A stretch of 32,910 bases of DNA from CAYVSY01 sp964454255 (GTDB taxonomy: Bacteria; Bacillota_I; Bacilli_A; RF39; UBA660). Below the pieces are notes generated by a model, which saw only the letters and a list, made by a program, of their open reading frames with translations, had not been told where the DNA came from and did no database searches. How positions within the stretch are numbered: position 1 is the first letter of the stretch; each line of letters starts with the position of its first letter. The stretch is taken from NCBI GenBank assembly GCA_964454255.1, contig CAYVSY010000004.1:1-32910 (forward strand), in the 5' to 3' direction. Positions 15,004-23,672 of the stretch are shown here, piece by piece. The position numbers were made by a program, and so were the translations under genes.

Positions 15004-16017
15004 CTACCTTTCTTCATACATAGAATCAATTAAATCATATAAATCATCAGTAAGTTCTAACTTATTAGTATTTTCTTTAGAATTATCTAATATTTCTTCT
15101 GTTATGTCATGATAATCCATTTGTTCTATTCTTGATGTTCTTGTTTCAATTCTTGATTCTTCAATAGGTTCTTTCACTTCAATTTTTTCAGCTAATATTT
15201 CTTCATCATTATGATTGGTAATTTTAATAGTATCTGAATCGATATTATTTCTTTCATCTTCTACTTCAACTTCAATTTTATTTGGAATCATTTCTTTTGT
15301 TTCTGTTTTATGATCATATATTATTCCAAAATCGGCATAATTTTCTTCAGCAGTTTCCATTGTTTTAGAATTATCTACAATATTATCTAATAAATTATCA
15401 TATTCAAAATTTGATTCTTCTTTTGATATTTCTTTTTTAAGTAATTCACAACCTTCACACATCATGTTATCTTTTAAATCGTCTGTTAGTGTTCCAAAAG
15501 CTTTTTTTCTAATACTTTCAAAATCAACTTTTACATTTGCTCGTGGAATTTCATAACCTTCAATATCTTTAGCTTGAACATCTTCTTTTTTATAATTTTT
15601 ATCTAATATCCCATAAACAGGTGATATTATTGGTGAACATCTAAACTTTGGTTGAGGTTTTGGTTCCTCTTTTTTTAGTGTGTTCTTAAAACCAGAATTA
15701 ATACTAGTGTTTTCACTTCTAGTCTTATTGGGTGTATTATATAATGACTTTTTTCGTTTTATTGAAGTCCAATCTTTTTCATTAAATTCAATTGGAAAAT
15801 TAAACTTCATATTTGTCCTTGTAGCTTCGTTATCACTAACAATTGTTTCTTCTGGTTTCTCTTGTTCTGGTTTTTCTTGAATAGAAACTTTTTTATTTAT
15901 TTCATTTTGCATTATTGTTGGTAATTTTGGTGATTCCGTTTTTTCTTCTATTTCTATTTCTTCTGTTTCTTCAACATCATCCATAAATAAATTTTGAAAT
16001 TTTTTAAATATGCTCAT
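15004..16017 (-). CDS. acidic, largely disordered protein with a conserved-looking core
   Basis: 337 residues. The N-terminal 60 and C-terminal 130 residues are very rich in Glu, Lys, Asn and Thr and probably disordered. Two ordered islands stand out: CSPIISPVYGILDKNYKK (127-144) and a CEGC pair (187-190) inside LKDNMMCEGCELLKK. The N-terminus (MSIFKKFQNLF) is an amphipathic helix that could touch the membrane. I have an impression of the SPIISPVYG core from other low-GC Firmicutes but cannot name a function. It lies between a lipoprotein (14 nt) and the DUF948/YtxH pair (5 nt), so an envelope role is plausible. Confidence 0.7.
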   Translation of the reverse strand: MSIFKKFQNLFMDDVEETEEIEIEEKTESPKLPTIMQNEINKKVSIQEKPEQEKPEETIVSDNEATRTNMKFNFPIEFNEKDWTSIKRKKSLYNTPNKTRSENTSINSGFKNTLKKEEPKPQPKFRCSPIISPVYGILDKNYKKEDVQAKDIEGYEIPRANVKVDFESIRKKAFGTLTDDLKDNMMCEGCELLKKEISKEESNFEYDNLLDNIVDNSKTMETAEENYADFGIIYDHKTETKEMIPNKIEVEVEDERNNIDSDTIKITNHNDEEILAEKIEVKEPIEESRIETRTSRIEQMDYHDITEEILDNSKENTNKLELTDDLYDLIDSMYEER

Positions 16018-16031
16018 TTAAGCCACTCCTT

Positions 16032-16691
16032 TTAATTACTATTTTTTTCATTATTAATTTTTTTTTCATCCGGTAAGGTGTTTTCTTTGTATGTATTATA
16101 TTCTTCTTGATATTGTTCGAATGTTTCACCATTCATTTCTGGTTTAACAATTTTATATTCAGTTTCCATACTAGAAAAATAATTTTCATTTATAATACTT
16201 TCAATTATTTCATCATTATACTCAATGCTTGTTAAAATAATTGTCGAATAGGTTATTATATTCTTTAAATAATTTTCTCTAGTGTATACTTCTATTTTAG
16301 CATAATTATATAAAATTTCAACAAAAAAGTAATCATTTTCTTTTTTGATTTTAATATAACCAGTTTTATTGTTTTTTTCAAATTGTCTAAAGTATACTTC
16401 ACTTTCTTTATTATCAAATGATACGCTTATTTTATGATAATAACTTAATATATCAGCATTTAAATATAAATAAGTATCATAACATTTAAATTTTTGATTA
16501 AAATCAATATCTTTTATTAAACTAACACCTTTTGGTAAAAAATATTTATATCCTTTAGATGTTTTATTTACATTATTATTTTCAGTTTTTAAAACAGGAT
16601 TAATATATGTAATATAATTAGAATTTTTGTTAATAGTTGAACATCCTGTCAGTGTCAATAATATTAATAAACTTATTAATATCTTCTTCAT
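16032..16691 (-). CDS. lipoprotein of unknown function
   Basis: 219 residues with a clear lipoprotein signal (MKKILISLLILLTLTGC, lipobox LTGC). The body is mixed alpha/beta with many Tyr and Asn, and a polar Glu/Asn-rich tail. GAGGTGG precedes the ATG. The first segment (YFLPKGVSLIKDIDFNQKF) and the central beta strands give no family I can name. First gene of the four-gene envelope operon ending with YtxH. Confidence 0.75.
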   Translation of the reverse strand: MKKILISLLILLTLTGCSTINKNSNYITYINPVLKTENNNVNKTSKGYKYFLPKGVSLIKDIDFNQKFKCYDTYLYLNADILSYYHKISVSFDNKESEVYFRQFEKNNKTGYIKIKKENDYFFVEILYNYAKIEVYTRENYLKNIITYSTIILTSIEYNDEIIESIINENYFSSMETEYKIVKPEMNGETFEQYQEEYNTYKENTLPDEKKINNEKNSN

Positions 16692-16709
16692 ATGCCACCT
16701 CTATGATTA

Positions 16710-16715
16710 ATTATA
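16710..16715 (-). promoter_or_regulatory. -10 element of the lipoprotein-YtxH operon
   Basis: TATAAT about 20 nt before the ATG, with a weak -35 (TTTATA at 17 nt). It directly follows the T-tract of the aminopeptidase terminator. Confidence 0.45.
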
Positions 16716-16758
16716 ACAAAAAAAAACATAAATATAAAGTGTTATTTTATTATTTACG
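16716..16758 (-). terminator. terminator of the M29 aminopeptidase gene
   Basis: CGTAAATA (coding end) pairs with TATTTATG, with an inner TAAA/TTTA pairing and a 7-nt loop, followed by nine T on the minus strand. The stop codon is inside the hairpin. Confidence 0.55.
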
Positions 16759-17862
16759 TTCTTTTGTGTTTAATTTTTCTAATTCTTTTAATACAAATTC
16801 ACCATCTTGTCTAATTAAAACATTATCAAAATAAATATTACCACCACCATAGTCTTTTCTTTGTATTAAAACCAAATCCCAATGAATTGAGGAATTATTG
16901 CCATTATATGCATCTTGATATGCTCGTCCTGGAGTGAAATGAATACTTCCATATATTTTTTCATCATATAATATGTCCCCCATCGGATATAAAATGCGAT
17001 CATTAACTCCTAAAGAAAATTCTCCTACATATTTAGCTCCTTCATCAGTATCAAAAATTTTATTTAATTTTTCATTATCTTCATCACAAGTTGCTTCTAT
17101 AATTTTCCCTTGTTCAAATACTAATTTAATATTATGATAAGTATTCCCCTTATATGGCGAAGCAGTATTATACGTAATATAACCGTTTATGCTATCTTTT
17201 ACTGGGGCTGTAAAAACTTCTCCATCAGGAATATTACTTTTACCAGCACATATAACAACCGGAATATCTTTTATAGAAAAACTTATATCAGTATTTTTTC
17301 CTGTTATACGAACTTTATCCGTTTTTTCCATCAACTTTTTTAATGGTTGTAGGTTATTTTCTAATGATTTATAATCTATCGTCATAACATCAAAAGCATA
17401 TTCATAATATTCATCAGTGGTCATTTTAGCTTTATATGCATCTAATCCTGAAGGAAAGTTTAATAAAACCCATTTTTTTTTATTTATTCTAATATTATCA
17501 ACATATATTGTTCTATTTCCTAATATTTTATTCATTTCAACATTATAATACTTATCTTCATAATCATTATTTGAACACTTTATAGTTATGAATGAATCAT
17601 AATTATCTACATCGAACCATTTTTCTTTTATTATTCCTTCTATTTTCTTTTCTGTTAAATATTTTGATAGAACTCCATTTATTTCACTATCCTTTATCTT
17701 AACACTTGGTATTCCACCTACTTCATATATTTTTTTAATTAAATATTTCACTAATTTTTTTGGTTTATCTGATTCCATATATATTAAAACTCTTTCATCC
17801 GGTTCTACACTTAAAGAGTGTTTAATTAATATTTCACTTAATTTTTCTATTTTATTTTCCAT
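16750..17862 (-). CDS. aminopeptidase, M29 family (AmpS/PepS-like)
   Basis: A 370-residue metallo-aminopeptidase that releases N-terminal residues from peptides in the cytosol. The family metal and active-site blocks are present: NIPDGEVFTAP with the first Glu, GEFSLGVN with the second Glu, and the C-terminal GSIHFTPGRAY with SSIHWDLV. The length is slightly below the usual 400-410. The ATG at 17862 follows GGAAAGTGA. A TTG two codons upstream is less likely. Monocistronic and divergent from the Gly/Tyr/Pro peptide. Confidence 0.93.
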   Translation of the reverse strand: MENKIEKLSEILIKHSLSVEPDERVLIYMESDKPKKLVKYLIKKIYEVGGIPSVKIKDSEINGVLSKYLTEKKIEGIIKEKWFDVDNYDSFITIKCSNNDYEDKYYNVEMNKILGNRTIYVDNIRINKKKWVLLNFPSGLDAYKAKMTTDEYYEYAFDVMTIDYKSLENNLQPLKKLMEKTDKVRITGKNTDISFSIKDIPVVICAGKSNIPDGEVFTAPVKDSINGYITYNTASPYKGNTYHNIKLVFEQGKIIEATCDEDNEKLNKIFDTDEGAKYVGEFSLGVNDRILYPMGDILYDEKIYGSIHFTPGRAYQDAYNGNNSSIHWDLVLIQRKDYGGGNIYFDNVLIRQDGEFVLKELEKLNTKERK

Positions 17863-17919
17863 TTTCAATCACTTTCCTTTGTCTTTATATATATAATATA
17901 AACAGAAAGGGGTAATTTT

Positions 17920-18093
17920 ATGTATCGTAATTACGGGCGTTCACCTTATTATGGCGGAAATAATCGTTTTGTTGGTGGATTTTTAGGTCCATTTGTTTTA
18001 GGAGGAATTACTGGTGGATTATTAGCTCCAGCATTTTATCCAAGACCATATGGATACTATCCTCCTTATCCTATGTATTATCGACCATATTAA
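17920..18093 (+). CDS. small Gly/Tyr/Pro-rich protein
   Basis: 57 residues: a basic Tyr-rich start (MYRNYGRSPYYGGNNRF), a glycine-rich hydrophobic core (GGFLGPFVLGGITGGLLAP), and a tail of Tyr and Pro (YYPPYPMYYRPY). GAAAGGGG precedes the ATG. This composition is familiar from small surface or spore-coat-associated peptides of Bacillus and relatives, but I know no assigned function. Monocistronic, with a strong terminator after it. Confidence 0.7.
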   Translation: MYRNYGRSPYYGGNNRFVGGFLGPFVLGGITGGLLAPAFYPRPYGYYPPYPMYYRPY

Positions 18094-18122
18094 AAAGCCC
18101 GAGTATTTGTTATCTTGAGCTT

Positions 18123-18160
18123 AAATTATCATAGATATATACTATGATAATTTTATTTTT
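18123..18160 (+). terminator. terminator of the Gly/Tyr/Pro peptide gene
   Basis: A 12-bp perfect stem AAATTATCATAG / CTATGATAATTT with a 7-nt loop, then TATTTTTT. A second imperfect hairpin (AAGC...GCTT) precedes it at about 18095-18122. Confidence 0.8.
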
Positions 18161-18167
18161 TAAAACA

Positions 18168-19166
18168 CTATTTTGATGAAACATAATATGTTGTATTTTT
18201 TTCATCTTTAAATATTAAATAATAAGTTTGATCTTTTACCCAATTATTATTAGTTATAGTAGCATAATCACCATCACGATTTTGTTTCCATTCACTAATA
18301 GAATTTAATTTTGTATTTAATAATTTGTAATTGGTTATTTCTGTATTGCCATCATATATAACCATTTTATATGAATTTTTTAATTGACTAATAACATAAC
18401 GATAGGTTGACGCTTTAATAGTTGCGATAACCGATTTAGCTATACTTTTAGTTCCACAAGTAATATCAGCTGTTACTTTTTTAGAAATATCTTCTTTTTC
18501 ACGAGTTACTAAATCAAAATCAGCATCCCTCCATAGAATTGTGCACTTACCATTAACCGCATTCTTTTTTAAAGTAGGTTTTGCTTGATATATGTCAAAA
18601 GGTCCTAATTCATTTTTAGCTTGAATAAGATTTCTTTCATCTTCACTTAAACTAATTGTCCATTCAGCTACTAATGTAATATCTTCTTCAACGGGTATTG
18701 TCCAATCATATTCTATGCCATTATAGTTCCATCTAACAAAGTCATAAGAGTTCTTAGTAGGATTACTTGGTTCAACAACCGTTTCACCTCTAATAACAGT
18801 TTGAGGTTCAATTAAACTACCACCATTTGAATCGAATTTTACTTTTTGTTTATAAATATAAGTTGGATCAATTACATATTTTGCTGTTAAAGTAACACTT
18901 TTAGTAATTGGTGTTGAAAAATCAAATTTTTCTTCATTTATCCACCAACCCGTAAAACTATACCCTTCTTTTTGCGGCTCAGCTGGTTCAATAACCTTAG
19001 TGTTAACTTTTACTTTTTCTTTATATTCTTGATTTAAATATTCATTTTTAAATGTTACTTCGTAATTTCTATTAAGATACTTTAAAACCCATATTGTTAT
19101 GCCTAGCAAAATCATTAATACGACACACAAAATTATTATTATTTTAGCTTTTTTACTAATATTCAT
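18168..19166 (-). CDS. membrane-anchored protein with two InlB B-repeats
   Basis: 332 residues. A basic start and one membrane helix (about 9-29) put the rest outside. Two InlB B-repeat (Flg_new) units follow: about 37-98 (PQKEGYSFTGWWINEEKFDF) and 109-169 (FDSNGGSLIEPQTVIRGETV). The C-terminal 150 residues are beta-rich with two Cys (GKCTILW and ITCGTK) that could form a disulfide, and are of unknown family. It has an N-terminal anchor, not a C-terminal LPXTG, which is less usual for these repeats. GGAGAGTG precedes the ATG. Confidence 0.8.
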   Translation of the reverse strand: MNISKKAKIIIILCVVLMILLGITIWVLKYLNRNYEVTFKNEYLNQEYKEKVKVNTKVIEPAEPQKEGYSFTGWWINEEKFDFSTPITKSVTLTAKYVIDPTYIYKQKVKFDSNGGSLIEPQTVIRGETVVEPSNPTKNSYDFVRWNYNGIEYDWTIPVEEDITLVAEWTISLSEDERNLIQAKNELGPFDIYQAKPTLKKNAVNGKCTILWRDADFDLVTREKEDISKKVTADITCGTKSIAKSVIATIKASTYRYVISQLKNSYKMVIYDGNTEITNYKLLNTKLNSISEWKQNRDGDYATITNNNWVKDQTYYLIFKDEKNTTYYVSSK

Positions 19167-19184
19167 TTTTCACTCTCCAAAAGT

Positions 19185-19213
19185 ATTATATTAAAACATT
19201 TATAACTAGTCAA
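19185..19213 (-). promoter_or_regulatory. promoter of the InlB-repeat gene
   Basis: -35 TTGACT (19208-19213), 17-nt spacer and -10 TATAAT (19185-19190). The -35 begins 3 nt after the stop of the upstream VTT gene. Confidence 0.8.
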
Positions 19214-19216
19214 TGA

Positions 19217-19801
19217 TTAATCAATTTTTAATTTTTTATTTACAATAATACTTATTAAATATGAAATTATAACCATAATTATTATTTTTATTAAAGCAAT
19301 TGGGTTTTTTAAACTTTCTATTAATGTTAATCCAATTTCACCCCAAAAATACACTAAAAATATTTTTCCAATTATTAATGCTGGTATATATTTTTTATAA
19401 TTAATTTTAGATATTCCAGCCGCAATATTTACTAAAAAAGCTGGTGTAAAAGGAATCGCTAATAAAACAACAATTTGTCTAAAACTTATATTATCAATAA
19501 TAGTAAATATTTTATTGAATTTTTCATTTTTTCTTAATTTTTCATCTATTTTTTTTTGAAAAATAGTTTGAAATAAGAAAAATGACATTATACAACCTAT
19601 TATTGTAAATATCCATGATATTATAAATCCTATCCATACTCCATATTTAATATAGAGAATGGCAATAAAAAATGATAATGGTAAAATAGGAATAATTGAT
19701 TCAAAAACAATAAGTAAGCAACTTAAAATGACACTATATGGTCCTAAAGAATTAATTGTTATTTCTATCCAATTATTTAAATTATTTAAAATTTCTGTCA
19801 C
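19217..19801 (-). CDS. VTT-domain (DedA/TVP38-like) membrane protein
   Basis: 194 residues, five or six hydrophobic segments. The VTT features are ESIIPILPLSFFIAILYIKY near the N-terminus and RQIVVLLAIPFTPAFLVNIA with AGISKINYKKYI in the middle. DedA-superfamily proteins act in lipid scrambling or undecaprenyl-phosphate recycling. Which activity applies here is unknown. The start is GTG at 19801 after GGTGAT. The nearest upstream ATG reads straight into a stop. Confidence 0.85.
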   Translation of the reverse strand: MTEILNNLNNWIEITINSLGPYSVILSCLLIVFESIIPILPLSFFIAILYIKYGVWIGFIISWIFTIIGCIMSFFLFQTIFQKKIDEKLRKNEKFNKIFTIIDNISFRQIVVLLAIPFTPAFLVNIAAGISKINYKKYIPALIIGKIFLVYFWGEIGLTLIESLKNPIALIKIIIMVIISYLISIIVNKKLKID

Positions 19802-19824
19802 ATTATCACCAATTTTCTATTTTT

Positions 19825-19833
19825 ATTATATCA
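19825..19833 (-). promoter_or_regulatory. VTT gene promoter, extended -10
   Basis: TGATATAAT with no recognisable -35 at 16-18 nt. Confidence 0.5.
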
Positions 19834-19846
19834 CTTATTATTGGTT

Positions 19847-20896
19847 TTATTTAACTATTTTTATTCCTTGAACTAATTCTTTGGGAATATACGCATTGGT
19901 TGAATTTATTTTGATTAATAGAATATGATTTTTATCAAGAGCATATATGACATGAACTTCTTCATGAATTTCTTCAGTTGCAATAATTTTCCAGCTTGCC
20001 TTATAAATATAATCATCTTTTAAACTTTCAATTCGTGAAGTTTGTGATTTAAATGAATTGTATATTGTATCATCATTGTATTTTTCTATTTTATAATAAA
20101 TACTATTTTGACTAGTTTTATCTAAATATTCATATACGTTTATATTTTGTATAAAAACATTTGCCTTTATTTCTCCTAAAGTTAAATTTACACATTTATA
20201 TTCATGATCTTTCCCATTAGAAATAAAGGCTGTCGATAGTGTATATTTAACATTATCTATTTCATAATTATTAATGTCATCTTCATCAATTGTTAAATTC
20301 TTATTATCATTCCATTTGATATTTGATAGTTTTAAGTCTATTAAATTTTCTATTTCTAAAGTTTCGTTTTTTATAGTCCAACTATTTATTATATAATTAG
20401 CACTATCATATAACAAATCAAATGAATCATTAGAAGCTATATATGTTGCTAACATTAGTGTATTGCCTTTTTTTGCTAGAATAATTAATGCATGATTATC
20501 ACTATCTTCATAAATCAATCTATAGCCTTCATAATTATTAATCGTTGCTAGTATTTTATTTTTGGAAATTAATTTATAATTTGAATTATTTGAATTAATT
20601 GTCCATATTGTTTTATCTAAAAATTCCTCTAAGTTTTCTATTCTATCTTCTATTATTTCTATTCTCATTTTACTTTTTTCATGTTTTAATTCAACACTTA
20701 AACTACTTCGCTCTGTTATAAACCAACTTTTATCATATGAAAAACTATATTTTGATGAATCATAATTTCTAGTAATTAAATTATTTGTCATTGTAAAATA
20801 TATTATTATTCCTATTATACCTATTATTATAACAATACATGTTGTAAGACACAATTGTTTATTATTTTCTATAAAATTTACTAACTTTTTTTTCAT
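19847..20896 (-). CDS. single-pass membrane protein with PsbP/DUF1795-like outer domain
   Basis: 349 residues: basic start, one membrane helix (about 17-37), and the rest outside. The segment at about 48-175 (KYSFSYDKSWFITERSS, then a strand-helix pattern with INSWTI at the end) resembles the PsbP-like DUF1795 fold. A second beta-rich half follows. The start overlaps the stop of the pseudo-protease gene by 4 nt (ATGA), so it is the third gene of that operon. Function unknown. It may form a surface complex with its two operon partners. Confidence 0.65.
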   Translation of the reverse strand: MKKKLVNFIENNKQLCLTTCIVIIIGIIGIIIYFTMTNNLITRNYDSSKYSFSYDKSWFITERSSLSVELKHEKSKMRIEIIEDRIENLEEFLDKTIWTINSNNSNYKLISKNKILATINNYEGYRLIYEDSDNHALIILAKKGNTLMLATYIASNDSFDLLYDSANYIINSWTIKNETLEIENLIDLKLSNIKWNDNKNLTIDEDDINNYEIDNVKYTLSTAFISNGKDHEYKCVNLTLGEIKANVFIQNINVYEYLDKTSQNSIYYKIEKYNDDTIYNSFKSQTSRIESLKDDYIYKASWKIIATEEIHEEVHVIYALDKNHILLIKINSTNAYIPKELVQGIKIVK

Positions 20897-22407
20897 TTTT
20901 TCACCAACACTATAAATAAATATTCATAATCACCAAAAATAATTATTTTATTATTTATATTTTCATATATACATTTATTATTTGTATTTAATGTTTCTAC
21001 ATATTCTTCATCCTTAATATTGCTAATAAATTCATTAGCGAATTTAAAACTATTAATATATTTAAATGCTTTATTATAATATTTTAAGGTTATTATTTCA
21101 TCTAACATATTTGCTTGAATTAATTCCAACTTAATACTATTTTCTAAATCACCTATTTTTTTATATTGTTCCCATTTTTTTAATGGAATGTTATTTTTAA
21201 TATTTTCTTCATAAACATTGATATTATAATATTTATTTTTTAATTCTTCAAATGTTATTGAGTTTTTTTGATTAATTTTTTTTTCAATATTTTTTAAATC
21301 ATATCCTGTTATGCAGCTCGTTAAACTACCTTTAATAGAACTATTAACCATCCCAATAACATTTCCATTTATATTAAATATTGGACTACCTTCACTATTA
21401 TTAATTGGCATAATTAAATTTATGTTGTCATCTATACTTAATATTGATCCATTAATACTATTAATCATCAGAACTTGATCATTTTCTTTATAATTTTCTT
21501 CTATTTGAACATAAGTATTTTCTGTGTCTGTTTTTAAAATAATAATATTTTTTTCTGGAATTATTTCTGATATACGGTAATCAATTATTTTATTTGTTTC
21601 TGCATTAGTTATTATTAAATTTTGGCTTTCTCTTAATGCTGTTTTAAAAAAAGATAAACTAGTAATAATTTGATTTTTTTGTATATAAAAACCATTGGCA
21701 GTATTAATTAACTCATTATTGTTATAAGATTGTAAAAGAACAATATTTTTTTTGTTGTTATTAATTATTTTTTTAGATATTTCATTATCAATACCTAAAA
21801 CATTTTTATTAAAAATTGTCAATGGCGAATTATATATTTTATTTGTATTTAAATTGTTATAAAAGTTTACAATATCTAAACTTGTTTCATAAGTCAAATT
21901 ATATAATTTGTATTTGTTATCTTCTTTTTTAAAATAATAATATATATTTAAATCAGTTGTAGAACTTTTTAAATATCCATTTGTTAAATTAATCATACTT
22001 ATATAATCATTATCTAACTTATACGTTTTTATATTATTAATAAAATTATATTGGAGATTTAATTGTTCAATTTTTTTAAAACTATCATCTATATTTTTTG
22101 CTTCTTCATGAATATTATTTTGATATGTTTTATATAAATTATAGTATTCAATTGCTGTTTTAGAATTGTTTATATCTAATAACAGATATGTCAAATTTTT
22201 ACTTAGTGTAAGAATTTCTTCATTTTTATTTTCGTTAGTAACAAATTCAAAATCTATTTGGTTGTTTATTGTTTTTTTTATATCATTTTCTAAATTATTT
22301 TTTTTATCAAAAATACTATTTAAATTTATATTAAATGTCGGATTAGCATAAACGATAGTTATACTAAAAAGGAATATCAAAATTATATAAAAAAATGCTC
22401 TTTTCAT
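20893..22407 (-). CDS. exported trypsin-like protein, probably catalytically dead
   Basis: 504 residues with a signal peptide (about 1-22). After a helical region there is a segment at about 234-380 that follows the HtrA-type S1 protease pattern: ANGFYIQKNQIITS, NIIILKT, and SEGSPIFNINGNVIGMV. In active enzymes these positions read TNxHV, DLALLKV and GNSGSPL. Here the catalytic His is Ser252 and the Asp is Asn287. Ser341 remains. The enzyme would therefore lack a working triad. A helical C-terminal domain follows (about 390-504). AGGTGAAAT precedes the ATG. It starts 7 nt after the upstream gene. Confidence 0.6.
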   Translation of the reverse strand: MKRAFFYIILIFLFSITIVYANPTFNINLNSIFDKKNNLENDIKKTINNQIDFEFVTNENKNEEILTLSKNLTYLLLDINNSKTAIEYYNLYKTYQNNIHEEAKNIDDSFKKIEQLNLQYNFINNIKTYKLDNDYISMINLTNGYLKSSTTDLNIYYYFKKEDNKYKLYNLTYETSLDIVNFYNNLNTNKIYNSPLTIFNKNVLGIDNEISKKIINNNKKNIVLLQSYNNNELINTANGFYIQKNQIITSLSFFKTALRESQNLIITNAETNKIIDYRISEIIPEKNIIILKTDTENTYVQIEENYKENDQVLMINSINGSILSIDDNINLIMPINNSEGSPIFNINGNVIGMVNSSIKGSLTSCITGYDLKNIEKKINQKNSITFEELKNKYYNINVYEENIKNNIPLKKWEQYKKIGDLENSIKLELIQANMLDEIITLKYYNKAFKYINSFKFANEFISNIKDEEYVETLNTNNKCIYENINNKIIIFGDYEYLFIVLVKK

Positions 22408-22414
22408 ATTTCAC

Positions 22415-23437
22415 CTATCCTTCTAAATACTTTTTAATATTTTTAATTATGTATTTGCTTGCGTCACTAGCACTAGATTTATTTAAATAATAATCATGAA
22501 ATGCTTCTGATATTGTTTTTAAATATATATAATTGCCTTGATTATTTTTAATAACAGAATAATTAGAAATTGATTTTCTAAAATCATATAATGACATAGT
22601 TGTATTTGTTTCTTTTTTATATTCTTCATATGTTTCCGCAACAAAATTTAGAAAAAATTTGTCATTTTCATAAGTTGATAAAACCGTGTGATAATTATTA
22701 AGATTACCCCTATTTAATAGTATATCTAGTTCCATATTATTTTTTTTAATTATTGTCAAATAGGCTAAAAAATTACCTATTTCAGAACTTATTATTGATA
22801 TTTTATTTGCATTTCTTGGATAAAAAGATAATTTTTTGATATTATCAAAAGTTTCATTAAATAAATCTTCATTTAAAAAATATTTTGAATTTAATAATAT
22901 TTCAGTTTTAATTGTCCATGGTCCTATTAAATCATTTGAAGATTTTGTGAATATCCAAAAAGGAATAAACTTTGTAATATAAGATTCATTTGTATTTACT
23001 ATTGAAATATTTGTTAAATATTTTAAGGTATTAGGAAAATTACTATCAAAAAAATTTAAAATATTTTCAATTTCTAAAGCTTCATTATAGTTAATTTCAC
23101 ATAAATTAACAGCTTTTATTTTATATTTATTTATAATTTCATTTTCAATTTTTATAATATTATTAGGGCAATTATTTTTTTGTTCAACCGAATCATTAAT
23201 TATCAATTTATTTGCTTCTTCATTTGTATTTATTTCAATATTATTGTATGTGTGATTATAAGTAATACTTGTTTTTTCATCTTCATCTTTTAATATATCA
23301 ATTATGTTATTTGATTGAAATTTATTTGGAAAGAAGTATTTACCACTTAAAAAACCAAAGCGATTTAATGTAAAAAATATTAATAAAACGATTATCAATC
23401 CAACAAATATTCCGATAATAATATTTTTTTTATTCAT
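22415..23437 (-). CDS. membrane-anchored protein, possible degenerate metallopeptidase
   Basis: 340 residues with one membrane helix (about 6-23) and the rest outside. The C-terminal third looks like the end of a zinc peptidase of the lethal-factor-like kind. ISSEIGNFLAYL (216-227) stands where HExxH would be, with both His replaced (Ser218, Asn222) and Glu219 kept. SEAFHDYYLNKSSASD (310-325) resembles the conserved Glu-bearing helix downstream of the zinc site. It is the first gene of the three-gene operon. The family assignment is by eye and not secure. Confidence 0.5.
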   Translation of the reverse strand: MNKKNIIIGIFVGLIIVLLIFFTLNRFGFLSGKYFFPNKFQSNNIIDILKDEDEKTSITYNHTYNNIEINTNEEANKLIINDSVEQKNNCPNNIIKIENEIINKYKIKAVNLCEINYNEALEIENILNFFDSNFPNTLKYLTNISIVNTNESYITKFIPFWIFTKSSNDLIGPWTIKTEILLNSKYFLNEDLFNETFDNIKKLSFYPRNANKISIISSEIGNFLAYLTIIKKNNMELDILLNRGNLNNYHTVLSTYENDKFFLNFVAETYEEYKKETNTTMSLYDFRKSISNYSVIKNNQGNYIYLKTISEAFHDYYLNKSSASDASKYIIKNIKKYLEG

Positions 23438-23460
23438 ACTATTTTCTCACTTTCCTACTT

Positions 23461-23489
23461 ATTATGACTTCATATTTTTTAATTGTCTC
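23461..23489 (-). promoter_or_regulatory. promoter of the degenerate-protease operon
   Basis: -35 GAGACA (23484-23489), 17-nt spacer and -10 CATAAT (23461-23466), about 24 nt before the ATG. A second TATAAT upstream lacks a good -35. Confidence 0.45.
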
Positions 23490-23672
23490 TACATTAATAA
23501 TTATATACATTTATTTAACTTACATCTATACTTTAACACAATATTTTTGTTTTTACTAGTCTATATTTTTAAAGTTTTATTTTCTTTTTATAAATATATT
23601 TTCTTTTATAACCATTCATTTTGCAATGCATACTTTATTTTTTTGTAATATGATATTTTTAAAGGTAATAAT

